DNA from: an uncultured bacterium
GTDB lineage: Bacteria; Planctomycetota; Phycisphaerae; Phycisphaerales; UBA1924
Assembly: GCA_903834785.1 (NCBI GenBank)
Contig: CAILKP010000064.1
Span: 62,001 to 126,000 of the forward strand
Direction: 5' to 3'
DNA: 64,000 nucleotides
Shown here: one piece after another, positions 49,272-57,960 of the stretch
Numbering within the stretch: the stretch's first letter is position 1
Layout of the letters: the number at the start of each line of letters is the position of its first letter
The notes under the pieces: model-generated
What the model was told of the DNA's origin: nothing
What the model saw: the letters and a program-made list of their open reading frames with translations, nothing else
The model's database searches: none
Translations under genes and position numbers: made by a program

Positions 49272-51146
49272 TCACTGACGCGTGGGCTTAGGAATATTAC
49301 GCGCATCCCGCCCCACGGTTGCATTCGCCTGCTGAAGCAACTTCAGACGGGCCGCCCAGTCCGCAACACCGCCCCCCTCTGCCTGAGGTGCATCGGCGTC
49401 CACTTTCTGTGAGGCCACGGCACGCCGCGCACTGCGGACACACTCCTGCATGTGCTTGGCAAGCTGGATCTCATTGCCGGCGGATTGCCGCGTGAGTTCC
49501 GCGATCGCCGCCGTCGCTGCCCGCGCGACGGCCGAATCGTCCATCTCGGCCAGAATGTTCGCCCCCTCCAGCGATCCCAGCCGCAGGTGACTGGCAAGCC
49601 GGGCCGCGATGATCGCAAACTCGCCTCGTTCAAACCGGTCAGCGGTCAGCATCGTGGCGAGTTCCACGGCATTCACTCCGCAGGTCGCCACCACCTTGTC
49701 GTCACACAGCATGCACGCGACAATGTGCTCAAAGACTGATCGCAGCACCGGTCCGCTGCCCGCTCGCACCATCTCCGGTTCAACGCGACCAGGGGTCTTC
49801 CCCGCGGCCGACGAGATCACACGACGGATCGTGATCTCATCAACACCGGAAATCTCGCCGATGCGCCGGATAATCATCTGCTTGCGGACCGGCGATACCA
49901 CGTTGAGCCCGAGTTCCACCAGACGCTGCAGTTCACTCTCCACCGCCTGAGCCTTGGCAGAGAGGTTCAGTCCGGCCCACTCGGCCTTCAGCCGCGTGTA
50001 GCGGTAGTCAAGCGCATCCACGGCCACGTCCAGTGCGCTGCGAAGTGCCTCAACGCCGCCCGGGAGCTTGACCAGTTCATCCGGGTCTTTGGCCTTGACA
50101 CCGTTGATCGGCGGCACGTTGGCCAGCGTCGCGATCTTCACATCAAGGGTCGAGCCGAACAGCACCTCGATCGCGCGGTCCGCCGCCCGCTGCCCCGCCT
50201 CGTCACCGTCAAACAGCAGCACCACCGTGTCGCACAACCGCTGCAGCACCCGGGCCGACTGGCTTGTCAGCGCGGTTCCCAGCGTCGCCACCACGTTGCA
50301 CACGCCGGCCTGGTGGCAGGCAATCGCGTCCATGTACCCCTCGCAGACAACCGCGCGGTTCTCCTTGCGGATCGCATCAGCCGCGAGATGAATCGCATAG
50401 AGCGTTGCCGACTTGTTGAACAGCCCCGTCTCCGGACTGTTGAGGTACTTGGGCTCATCGGCATCATCGATCCGCCGGGCCCCGAAACCGATCACCCGCC
50501 CCAGCATGTCGTGGATCGGGAACGTGATGCGGTTGCGCAGCGCATCGTACAGCCCGCCACCGTACTCGCGGCTCTTAAGCAGCCCCGCCCCCTGGAAGCT
50601 GGCGATATCCGCCTTCTTGCTCTGCAGATACAGCAGCAGGCCGTCCCAGCGGTCCGCTGAGGTCCCGAGCCCGAATCGCTCGACCATCTCCGGGCTGATC
50701 TTCCTCCGCTCGATGATCGCCCGAGCCGCCGCGCCGTGCTCGGGATGCCGGAGGATCGCCCGGAAGTACGCCTGTGCCGCGGCGTTCGCCTGCGCCAGTT
50801 GCTCGCGTGAGACCGATGGCCCCTCGGCATGCTCTCCACCGCCGCTGCTGCGGGGCTGCCACGGCGTCAGCTTGACGCCGAACCGGTCGGCCAGATACTC
50901 CAGCGCCTCGCCGAACCCCATCTTGTGATATTCCATCACAAACGTGATCACATCACCACCGGCGCCGCAGACAAAGCAGTGATACATCTGCTTGTGCGGC
51001 ACCACGTACATCGACGGGTTGCGATCGTCGTGGAACGGACACAGGCACACTTTCTCGCGCCCCTTGGGCTTAAGCGTGACATGGTCCCCGATCACCTTGA
51101 CGATGTCGGCCGCCGCCAGAACGCGTTGTTTGTCATCAGTCTGCAT
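49272..51146 (-). CDS. dnaG: DNA primase
   Basis: A 624-residue primase making RNA primers for replication. The N-terminal CHC2 zinc finger is CPFHDDRNPSM and YHCFVCGAGG. The TOPRIM catalytic domain has CEGYMDAIACHQAG and VVLLFDGDEAGQRA. A C-terminal helical region for helicase contact follows. ATG 51146 is preceded by GAAGGCG, so the in-frame TTG at 51155 is not needed. The sigma factor gene starts 201 bases downstream on the same strand and there is no terminator between, as in the dnaG-rpoD arrangement, though rpsU is absent. Confidence 0.97.
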   Translation of the reverse strand: MQTDDKQRVLAAADIVKVIGDHVTLKPKGREKVCLCPFHDDRNPSMYVVPHKQMYHCFVCGAGGDVITFVMEYHKMGFGEALEYLADRFGVKLTPWQPRSSGGGEHAEGPSVSREQLAQANAAAQAYFRAILRHPEHGAAARAIIERRKISPEMVERFGLGTSADRWDGLLLYLQSKKADIASFQGAGLLKSREYGGGLYDALRNRITFPIHDMLGRVIGFGARRIDDADEPKYLNSPETGLFNKSATLYAIHLAADAIRKENRAVVCEGYMDAIACHQAGVCNVVATLGTALTSQSARVLQRLCDTVVLLFDGDEAGQRAADRAIEVLFGSTLDVKIATLANVPPINGVKAKDPDELVKLPGGVEALRSALDVAVDALDYRYTRLKAEWAGLNLSAKAQAVESELQRLVELGLNVVSPVRKQMIIRRIGEISGVDEITIRRVISSAAGKTPGRVEPEMVRAGSGPVLRSVFEHIVACMLCDDKVVATCGVNAVELATMLTADRFERGEFAIIAARLASHLRLGSLEGANILAEMDDSAVARAATAAIAELTRQSAGNEIQLAKHMQECVRSARRAVASQKVDADAPQAEGGGVADWAARLKLLQQANATVGRDARNIPKPTRQ

Positions 51147-51377
51147 CGCCTTCAATCAGCGGGGTCACCGTCTGGACCAGTCAGCATCCGCCGCAGCATT
51201 CAAGATAGACCCCATGGCTGATTCCCATACGACAGGTTGGGGCATCTGCGAATATCAAGTTATCGGACTATTCTTGCGTCCGAATACGTTTCCTGGCGAA
51301 TCCCAATGTACCGTCGTCAGCTCGCCCCCGGCACGCGGTGCCCAAAGGCGGGTCCCTGGCTCACCCGGAGTTTCTGC

Positions 51378-53510
51378 ATGATCCGTCGCTTCGCTTCCCT
51401 CTCCGTGACAGTCTCGCTGCTCGCCTTCGCGGGTACCGCTCACGGCCAGAACGCTGCCCAGCCCGCCGCCAAGTCGGTCGATGCGGGCCAGCTCATCCCC
51501 CGCAGCGTCCTGTTCGGCAACCCGGAGCGTGCCTCGCTCCGCCTCTCGCCCGACGGCAACAAGATCGCTTTCGTCGCTCCCGTCGCCGGCGTGCTGAACG
51601 TCTGGGTTGGCCCCGCCGGCAAGCTTGACGATGCCCGCCCCGTAACCCGCGACACCGGCCGCGGCATTCGCAGCTTCTCCTGGGCGTACACCAGCAACGA
51701 CATCCTCTATTCCCAGGATGTCGGCGGCGATGAGAACTTCAAGATCTTCCGCCTTGATCTGACCAACAACGACGTCCGCGATCTGACCCCGTTTGACACC
51801 ATCCACGGCCCCGACGGCAAGCCCGTGGCCCTGCCCAACGGCAAGCCCCTCCGGCCCGCTGCTCGCATCGAAGGCGTCTCGCACAAGGTCCCTCAGCAGA
51901 TCCTCATCGGGCTGAACAACCGCGACCCTTCGTTCCACGACGTTTATCGCGTCAACATCCGCACCGGCGAACTGACGCTGATCCAGAAGAACGACGGCTT
52001 CGCCGGGTTCCAGTTTGACGACGACTTTGTCGCGCGTCTGGCTGCCAAGCAGAACGAGGACGGCAGCACCACGCTGCAGAAGGCCGCCGCCCCGGCCGCC
52101 GGCCCCGAGGGGGTGAGCAAGTGGGAGGACTTCCAGAAGATCGGCATGGAAGATGCCCTGAGCACCAACCCCATCGGCTTTTCCAAGGATGGCAAGACGG
52201 TGTACATGACCGACAGCCGCGGCCGCAACACCGCCGCCCTCGTCGGCATTGATCTGGCAACCGGCAAGAGCAAGCTGATTTCTGAGGATGCCCGCGCCGA
52301 TGTCGACGGGGCGGTCATCCACCCCACCGAGAACACCGTGCAGGCCGTCAGCTATGAATACCTGCGGTCGGAGTGGAAGATCGTCGATCCATCCATTCAG
52401 GCCGACTTTGACTATCTCAAGACCGTCTCGGCCGGCGACTTCAACATCACCAGCCGCACGCTTGATGACAGCAAGTGGGTCGTCAGCTATCTGATCGACA
52501 ACGGCCCGTCGAAGTCGTTCATCTACGACCGCAAGGCCAAGAAGGCCACGTTCGTTTTCTCCAACCGCCGTGACCTGGAAGGCCTGCCGCTGGCCTCACT
52601 CCAGCCGGTGGTCATCAAGAGCCGCGACGGCCTTGAACTTGTCAGCTACCTGACGATCCCCGTCGGCAGCGATGCCGACGGCAACGGCCGCCCCGACAAG
52701 CCCGTTCCCATGGTCCTCAACGTTCACGGCGGCCCGTGGGCTCGTGACAGCTGGGGCTTCAACCCCGAGCACCAGTGGCTCGCCAACCGCGGCTACGCCG
52801 TTCTGTCGGTCAACTTCCGTTCCTCCACCGGCTTCGGCAAGGCGTTCCTCAACGCCGGCAACCGCGAGTGGGCCGGCAAGATGCACAACGACCTGCTCGA
52901 TGCCGTCAACTGGGCCGTGGCCGAGGGCATCGCTGACAAGTCAAAGGTCGCCATCTACGGCGGCTCGTACGGCGGCTACGCCACACTCGTTGGCCTGACG
53001 TTCACTCCCGATGTGTTTGCCTGCGGCGTCGACATTGTCGGTCCGTCCAACATCGTCACGCTGCTGAGCACGATCCCCCCCTACTGGCTGCCCCTGGTCG
53101 AGCAGTTCGCCCAGCGCGTCGGTGATCACCGCACCGAGGAGGGCCGCAAGTTCCTCGAGTCGCGCTCACCGCTGAACTTCGTTGACAGGATCACCAAGCC
53201 GCTGCTCATCGGCCAGGGTGCCAACGACCCGCGCGTCAAGCAGACCGAGGCCGACCAGATCGTCAAGGCCATGCAGGCCAAGAACATCCCGGTCACTTAC
53301 GTCCTGTACCCCGACGAGGGCCACGGCTTTGCCCGCCCGCCCAACCGCACGTCCTTCTATGCGGTGACCGAGGCCTTCCTGGCCAAGCACCTTGGCGGCC
53401 GGGTCCAGCCCATCGGCGATGACTTCAAGGGCTCCAGTCTCAAGGTCCCCACCGGGGCCGAGCAGGTGCCCGAGCTCAAGGCCGCTTTGGACAAGGCTGG
53501 CATCAAGTAA
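51378..53510 (+). CDS. Secreted prolyl-oligopeptidase-family (S9) peptidase
   Basis: A 710-residue peptidase. Signal peptide [20 protein letters not shown], cleavage after about residue 24. The first 400 residues form a beta-propeller (for example [20 protein letters not shown]). The C-terminal alpha/beta hydrolase domain has Ser530 in GGSYGGY, Asp617 in GANDPRV and His649 in DEGHGF, the complete triad of S9C-type dipeptidyl and acylaminoacyl peptidases. CGGAG lies upstream of ATG 51378; the frame is open upstream but that sequence does not look like a signal. A terminator follows. Its role is probably periplasmic peptide degradation. Confidence 0.94.
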   Translation: MIRRFASLSVTVSLLAFAGTAHGQNAAQPAAKSVDAGQLIPRSVLFGNPERASLRLSPDGNKIAFVAPVAGVLNVWVGPAGKLDDARPVTRDTGRGIRSFSWAYTSNDILYSQDVGGDENFKIFRLDLTNNDVRDLTPFDTIHGPDGKPVALPNGKPLRPAARIEGVSHKVPQQILIGLNNRDPSFHDVYRVNIRTGELTLIQKNDGFAGFQFDDDFVARLAAKQNEDGSTTLQKAAAPAAGPEGVSKWEDFQKIGMEDALSTNPIGFSKDGKTVYMTDSRGRNTAALVGIDLATGKSKLISEDARADVDGAVIHPTENTVQAVSYEYLRSEWKIVDPSIQADFDYLKTVSAGDFNITSRTLDDSKWVVSYLIDNGPSKSFIYDRKAKKATFVFSNRRDLEGLPLASLQPVVIKSRDGLELVSYLTIPVGSDADGNGRPDKPVPMVLNVHGGPWARDSWGFNPEHQWLANRGYAVLSVNFRSSTGFGKAFLNAGNREWAGKMHNDLLDAVNWAVAEGIADKSKVAIYGGSYGGYATLVGLTFTPDVFACGVDIVGPSNIVTLLSTIPPYWLPLVEQFAQRVGDHRTEEGRKFLESRSPLNFVDRITKPLLIGQGANDPRVKQTEADQIVKAMQAKNIPVTYVLYPDEGHGFARPPNRTSFYAVTEAFLAKHLGGRVQPIGDDFKGSSLKVPTGAEQVPELKAALDKAGIK

Positions 53511-53554
53511 CGAGGCGAAGCCGGGCCTCCCGGTCCATTTTGGTGATCCGACAG

Positions 53555-53586
53555 CGGGCTGCCCCCTCCGGGCAGCCCGTTTGTTA
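53555..53586 (+). terminator. Intrinsic terminator after the S9 peptidase gene
   Basis: A 9-bp stem, CGGGCTGCC (53555-53563) with GGCAGCCCG (53571-53579), is followed by TTTGTT. Confidence 0.9.
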
Positions 53587-53673
53587 TAAGACCTTCGCAA
53601 ACCTCCCATCTTTTCATGTAACGTTTCAGACAGTCGACTCCGGCGTTTTTCGGAGCCCATCTCCTGATTTCCA

Positions 53674-53701
53674 TTGACTTTACGACATTCTCGATTACCT
53701 T
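53674..53701 (+). promoter_or_regulatory. Candidate promoter of the second PEP-CTERM gene
   Basis: TTGACT (53674-53679) and TACCTT (53696-53701) are separated by 16 bases. The expected start, near 53708, would fall at the base of the hairpin at 53709-53732. Confidence 0.45.
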
Positions 53702-53708
53702 TGCTCGC

Positions 53709-53736
53709 ACGGGAAAGCCCTTTCATTCCCGTTTTT
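53709..53736 (+). promoter_or_regulatory. Hairpin with T tract in the leader of the PEP-CTERM gene
   Basis: ACGGGAA (53709-53715) pairs with TTCCCGT (53726-53732), with a 10-base loop followed by TTTT. It looks like a weak terminator, but it lies between a candidate promoter and the gene. It may be a 5' stabilising hairpin, an attenuator or a backup terminator. Confidence 0.5.
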
Positions 53737-53828
53737 CCCATCGCATCGGGCGGTGGAGCTGAGAGATCACGGCGGTCCCCATTCGTGCGGGGTGCAGCCA
53801 CAAACTGTTTTTCTCGAAGGAGATTGAG

Positions 53829-54719
53829 ATGAAGACGTTCGCCCTGCTGTCCCTCGTCGGCCTGATGGCCGCCCCCGCCATGGCCCAGGTCAATGGCAGC
53901 CTCACCCCGGCCTACGGCTCCGCCGTGTCCGTCCAGACCAACGCCACCGGCTTCGGTGACGCCAACCTCGGCAACGCCCAGGGCCCGACCAACGGCTCCG
54001 AGCTCAACGCGGCCTACTACCGCGCTGACGCGAACAACGCCTACCTGCTGTTCACCGGCAACCTCGAGACCAACTTCAACAAGCTCGAGATCTTCTTCAG
54101 CACCGGCGCTTCGGGCCAGCAGCAGATCAGCAGCACCCTCGGTGCGATGACCAACCTCAACGGCTTCCGCCACGACAACGGCTTCGCTGCCACCCACTGG
54201 ATCAGCGTCACCGGCGGCAACAACCCCTACGAGCTCTTCGTTGACGCTGGCGCTCTGGCTGGCGGCACCTGGGGTGGTGGCTACCAGGGCACCAACAACG
54301 GCGTCGGCGGCCCCCTCGCCGGCGGCAACGGCTCGACCCTCTGGTCTCTCCAGGTCGCCGTTGACAACTCCAACACCGACGGCGTCACCGGCTCCAGCGC
54401 TGCTGACCCGCTCAGCGCCGCCACCGGCATCGAGATCGCTGTGCCTTGGTCGATGCTCGGCATCGCCCCCGGCAGCCTGTTCTCCGTGATGGCCTTCATC
54501 AACGGTGGCAACCACGACTACGCCTCCAACCAGTTCCTGGCCCCCCTGCCCGCCGGCACCGGCAACCTCGGTGGCAACGGCTCCGGCACCTTCACCGGCA
54601 ATGTCGGCGGCCTGGACATGACCCAGTTCGCTGGCAACCAGTTCTTCACCGTCCCGACCCCGGCCGCCGCCGGCCTCTTCGGTCTGGCCGCTCTGGCCGC
54701 TGGCCGTCGTCGCCGCTAA
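53829..54719 (+). CDS. Secreted PEP-CTERM-type protein, probably abundant
   Basis: A 296-residue exported protein. Signal peptide: MKTFALLSLVGLMAAPAMA. Mature protein rich in Gly, Asn, Ser and Thr (for example TWGGGYQGTNNGVGGPLAGG). Sorting tail: VPTPAAAGLFGLAALAAGRR, ending RRR. Function unknown, probably a surface or matrix protein. Codons end almost always in C, a bias stronger than in the neighbouring genes and typical of highly expressed genes. A strong ribosome binding site AAGGAG lies 8 bases before the ATG. A hairpin precedes it in the leader and a perfect terminator follows. Confidence 0.9.
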   Translation: MKTFALLSLVGLMAAPAMAQVNGSLTPAYGSAVSVQTNATGFGDANLGNAQGPTNGSELNAAYYRADANNAYLLFTGNLETNFNKLEIFFSTGASGQQQISSTLGAMTNLNGFRHDNGFAATHWISVTGGNNPYELFVDAGALAGGTWGGGYQGTNNGVGGPLAGGNGSTLWSLQVAVDNSNTDGVTGSSAADPLSAATGIEIAVPWSMLGIAPGSLFSVMAFINGGNHDYASNQFLAPLPAGTGNLGGNGSGTFTGNVGGLDMTQFAGNQFFTVPTPAAAGLFGLAALAAGRRRR

Positions 54720-54768
54720 GTTCCTGAGCCCCTCGGCTCTCTGAACTGCAATATCTCAGATCCCTTAA

Positions 54769-54804
54769 CCCGCCGTGGCCTCCGCCACGGCGGGTTTCTT
54801 TTTG
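54769..54804 (+). terminator. Intrinsic terminator after the second PEP-CTERM gene
   Basis: An 11-bp perfect stem, CCCGCCGTGGC (54769-54779) with GCCACGGCGGG (54784-54794), is followed by TTTCTTTTTG. Confidence 0.95.
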
Positions 54805-54942
54805 CCCGCTGGCGGCGTTTGCAGCTTTCTCACGTTTCCATCCTCCTGCCGGACGTCACTCCGACCAAAGCCCCATAAATTGTGGCGATCAGTTGCGAAA
54901 ACACTGCTTTGTGGATAACTATCAAAATCCAAACAGTTTTAC

Positions 54943-54970
54943 TTGAACGTGTTCCGTTTGGGTGTAAACT
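54943..54970 (+). promoter_or_regulatory. Candidate promoter of the imuA-imuB-dnaE2 cassette
   Basis: TTGAAC (54943-54948) and TAAACT (54965-54970) are 16 bases apart. The -10 ends 9 bases before the ATG at 54980, so the mRNA would have almost no leader; no ribosome binding site is seen. The surrounding DNA is clearly AT-richer than the gene. Confidence 0.6.
54945..54954 (+). promoter_or_regulatory. Palindrome GAACGTGTTC, candidate LexA operator
   Basis: A perfect 10-base palindrome overlaps the -35 box and spacer of the promoter. GAAC/GTTC half sites are typical of several LexA families, although the usual Gram-positive spacing is four bases rather than two. Two further palindromic pairs flank it: AAAC-A-GTTT (54931-54939) and GTTT-N6-AAAC (54956-54969). 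SOS control of such cassettes is well known in other bacteria; this operator is inferred. Confidence 0.45.
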
Positions 54971-54979
54971 GGTTTTTGT

Positions 54980-56089
54980 ATGGTATCCCCTCGCCCAACT
55001 CCTTTGCCCCCCGTGACGCCCTCCTCGGGCACAGCCACCCCGCGTCATGAACTGCTCCGCCAGCTCAGCACACAGATCCGCGCCATCGAGCTCGGTTCCG
55101 AACTCTCCGCCTCCGCCGAGCATCCCGCTTCCACAATCGACATCGGCTGGCCGCACACCAGCCAGCTCTTCCGCCGCGGCAGTGTGCACGATCTGTTTGC
55201 CACGCTCACCCCGCCAGCACCACACCACACATCGCACGATGCCGCCGGTCCTTCTTCGCCACGTGCATCCCGCACCGATGATGCCCCTCCGCTGCTGGTA
55301 CTCACCCATCTGGCCTCACGCTCCCTGCTCACCGCTCCGCAGCGGCTGGTGCTCTGGATCGGCCAGCGCATCTGGCCCAGCGTCCACGCGCTGATCGATC
55401 GCGATGACCCGCACCGCGCCTTGCTGACAGCCAGCGTGCTCATCGACCCACCGGATGACGCTTCTCGCCTGTGGGCCATTGATCTGGCCTTGCGCAGCCC
55501 GGGCGTGGCCGCCGTCATCGCCGATGCACGCGGCCTGGATCTGGCAGCCACACGCCGGCTGCAACTCGCGGGCGCCTCCGGAGCCACGGCCATCGGCCTG
55601 CTCGTCCGTTCGCATCGCGATGCGGGCGAACTCTCGGCTGCAAGTGCTCGCTGGCGCATCGCCCCGGTGCCCGTGCCACGGAGCGATGCGCCGCCTCAGC
55701 GTACACCGAACGGCTTTGGCCGTTTCCGTATCCCACCTATCACCTGGCGGCCTCGTCTGGCCGTCACACTTGAGCACTGCAAGGGAATGCAGTTCAGCTT
55801 CCTCCCCCCCACCGCAGGGCTGCCCGTGCACGATGCCGGGCATACGCCCGACATTGTCCTCGCGGGGTGCCAATCCCCCACGTGGATTGTGGAGCAGAGC
55901 CGTGGCCCGCTTTGTGTCTGTGTTTCTTCCCCACTGGTCGCTGGATGTGCTGCGCCGACAGCTCCGCAGCAAGGGGTTGTTCCCACCCCTCCCACCCCTC
56001 CCTCCCCTCCCTCCCCTCCCTCCCCTGCATCCTCTTCATCCCTCACACCAGACGGCAAGCCATACCGGTCCTTCGCCGCTTCCGCCTAG
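54980..56089 (+). CDS. imuA: ImuA-like mutasome protein
   Basis: A 369-residue RecA/SulA-like accessory protein of translesion synthesis. The segments PPLLVLTHLASRSLLTAPQR, LWIGQRIWPSVHALIDRDDP, LWAIDLALRSPGVAAVIADA, then GLDLAATRRLQLAG and GELSAASARWRI match planctomycetal ImuA in order. A Walker A motif is not visible. It would bind ImuB and RecA to activate the mutagenic polymerase complex. Its frame continues 188 bases into imuB; the last 60 residues are low complexity and may not matter. It is the first gene of the cassette, directly behind the promoter. Confidence 0.8.
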   Translation: MVSPRPTPLPPVTPSSGTATPRHELLRQLSTQIRAIELGSELSASAEHPASTIDIGWPHTSQLFRRGSVHDLFATLTPPAPHHTSHDAAGPSSPRASRTDDAPPLLVLTHLASRSLLTAPQRLVLWIGQRIWPSVHALIDRDDPHRALLTASVLIDPPDDASRLWAIDLALRSPGVAAVIADARGLDLAATRRLQLAGASGATAIGLLVRSHRDAGELSAASARWRIAPVPVPRSDAPPQRTPNGFGRFRIPPITWRPRLAVTLEHCKGMQFSFLPPTAGLPVHDAGHTPDIVLAGCQSPTWIVEQSRGPLCVCVSSPLVAGCAAPTAPQQGVVPTPPTPPSPPSPPSPASSSSLTPDGKPYRSFAASA

Positions 56090-57929
56090 TACGCCGCACC
56101 TGGCCTCACCGGTCAGCCCTCCGGCACGCTCGGTTGCGTCCCGCATCGCCGCCGCGGCAGCATCGCGCAAGCACAGCCGCGAGCAGGCGGACAACGCCCC
56201 GCTGCTGATGCTCTCCCGCACCGTCAGCCAGCGTGAGCTGGTTGTGGCCTGCTGCCCCCGCTGCCTGCATTTGGGCATCCGGCCCGACATGACCGTGGCA
56301 CACGCCAAGGCACTGCTGCCCGAGTCCTTGACCCGCGAGCCACACGCACAGTCCCGCTCACAGAGCTTCTCACAGGGCCAGCCCGCTTCCTCCATGCATC
56401 TGAGTCATCCCTATCCCCGGCTGATCATCCGTCCGTGGCGACCGGAGCGCGACATTACCGCTCTGCGGTCATTGGCCGCATGGTGTACCCGCATGGCACC
56501 CATCGTCGGGGTTTCATCCCCCGCGTGCGATGCCGCCGCGGCAGAAACAGTTTCGGCTGACACGCTGGTGATGGATGTCTCCGGCTGCGAGCGTCTTTAC
56601 CCGGACCCCGCCGCGCTGGTCCGCCGCATCCGTCTGACGCTGCAGCGTCGCTTCGGCCTGGCATGCCGCATCGCCTGCGCCCCCACACTGACCGCCGCCC
56701 GCGCTCTGGCCCGCTACGGCCCGCAGGGCGAAGCCATGCTTGCCCCCTGCTCGGGTGAAAACTCAACTGTCGCCATCCGACGTCATACCGCCCAACTGCC
56801 AGTCGCCTCGCTCAATCTGGCTCCCCGCACACTGGCGGCACTGCACGAAGTCGGGATCCATACCGTCGAACATCTGCTGGCACTGCCCCGCCGCAGCATC
56901 GCCCTTCGCTACGGCCCGGCCACCGTAACACGAATCGACCAACTCTTCGGGGATATCGCCGAACCGATCGTCCCCATCCGCCCGCGTCCACTGCCCCTGT
57001 GCGAGCACATCTTCGACGGCCCCGTCGCGGATCTGGGAATCGTCATCCACACCACCCGCACGCTGCTGCAGCGGCTGGTGACCGATCTGGATCTCCGCCA
57101 CCGCGGCATACGGCAACTGCGCGTCACCATCGATCGGCTCGACCAGACCGCCCGGACCAGCACCACCCACGCGCTGGCCCTGGCACGCCCCAGCCGCTCG
57201 ATGCGTCACCTCTGGTCCTTGCTTGAAGGCAAACTTGAAGCCACACACTTGGGCTTCGGTATCGAGCGCATCGCGCTGCTGGCCGCCGCCACCGGGCGCG
57301 TTGCCCCTCGCACCGGCACGCTTGAGCAGACCGTCAGCCGCCGCACCATCGATCCGGCCACGCCACATCCCGGCACCATCCCCGCACTGCCCCCGCCCGA
57401 CGACTCGGCCATCGGCGAACTGCTGGACATGCTCTGCACGCGCATGGGCCCGCAGCGGGTGCTTCAGGCTGTGCCGTTCTCCGCTCACACTCCCGGCCGC
57501 AGCGCCATGTTCGTACCCACCGCAGCCGATGTGCCCCGCTCGCAGTTCATGGCCCCCGTCACGTCCTCGCCGCGGCCCACGATCACCACCGACCGCCCCG
57601 AACCCGTCAGTGTGATGGCCCTTGTTCCCGACGGCCCGCCCATCAGCATCACCTGGCGCAGCCGCAGCTACCGCATCATCGACTGGCACGGCCCCGAACT
57701 GCTCAGCGATGCCCGGCCCGACATCACCTGCTGGTGGTCCGGCCCGTGCCACACCGCCGAGGCCGACATCACCGGCAACGACCGTGATGCACCGCGCCAG
57801 TTGCTGCTCCCGCCGGACAGTCAGCTCTTCCGCGCCCAGCTCGACACCGGCCTGTGGCTCTGGCTCCAGCGTGATGCCGCCCCCGGCGGAACCTCCGACC
57901 GCTGGACTGTCCGGGGCCTCTGGTTCTGA
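55902..57929 (+). CDS. imuB: ImuB-like Y-family polymerase homologue (inactive type)
   Basis: A 675-residue Y-family protein. The start GTG at 55902 lies inside imuA in another frame; MARFVSVFLPHWSLDVLRRQ is the ImuB N-terminus. PLLMLSRTVSQRELVVACCP, CLHLGIRPDMTVAHAKALLP, LVMDVSGCERLYPDPAALVR and ARYGPQGE follow. The acidic active-site residues of true Y-family polymerases (DxD and SIDE) are absent, as in known ImuB, which links DnaE2 to the sliding clamp. A Pro-rich segment of about 75 residues, encoded by a C/T repeat, interrupts residues 24-100. The C-terminal half has the little finger and an ImuB-specific region. Confidence 0.85.
   Translation: MARFVSVFLPHWSLDVLRRQLRSKGLFPPLPPLPPLPPLPPLHPLHPSHQTASHTGPSPLPPSTPHLASPVSPPARSVASRIAAAAASRKHSREQADNAPLLMLSRTVSQRELVVACCPRCLHLGIRPDMTVAHAKALLPESLTREPHAQSRSQSFSQGQPASSMHLSHPYPRLIIRPWRPERDITALRSLAAWCTRMAPIVGVSSPACDAAAAETVSADTLVMDVSGCERLYPDPAALVRRIRLTLQRRFGLACRIACAPTLTAARALARYGPQGEAMLAPCSGENSTVAIRRHTAQLPVASLNLAPRTLAALHEVGIHTVEHLLALPRRSIALRYGPATVTRIDQLFGDIAEPIVPIRPRPLPLCEHIFDGPVADLGIVIHTTRTLLQRLVTDLDLRHRGIRQLRVTIDRLDQTARTSTTHALALARPSRSMRHLWSLLEGKLEATHLGFGIERIALLAAATGRVAPRTGTLEQTVSRRTIDPATPHPGTIPALPPPDDSAIGELLDMLCTRMGPQRVLQAVPFSAHTPGRSAMFVPTAADVPRSQFMAPVTSSPRPTITTDRPEPVSVMALVPDGPPISITWRSRSYRIIDWHGPELLSDARPDITCWWSGPCHTAEADITGNDRDAPRQLLLPPDSQLFRAQLDTGLWLWLQRDAAPGGTSDRWTVRGLWF
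55981..56026 (+). repeat. C-rich repeat inside imuB
   Basis: A G-free tract of short CCTCCCCT-type repeats inside the imuA/imuB overlap. It encodes PPLPPLPPLPPLPPL in the imuB frame. Its composition resembles the tract at 3793-3833. Confidence 0.85.
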
Positions 57930-57960
57930 CCTCCTTGCCGCCCTTTCTTTGACTGACACT

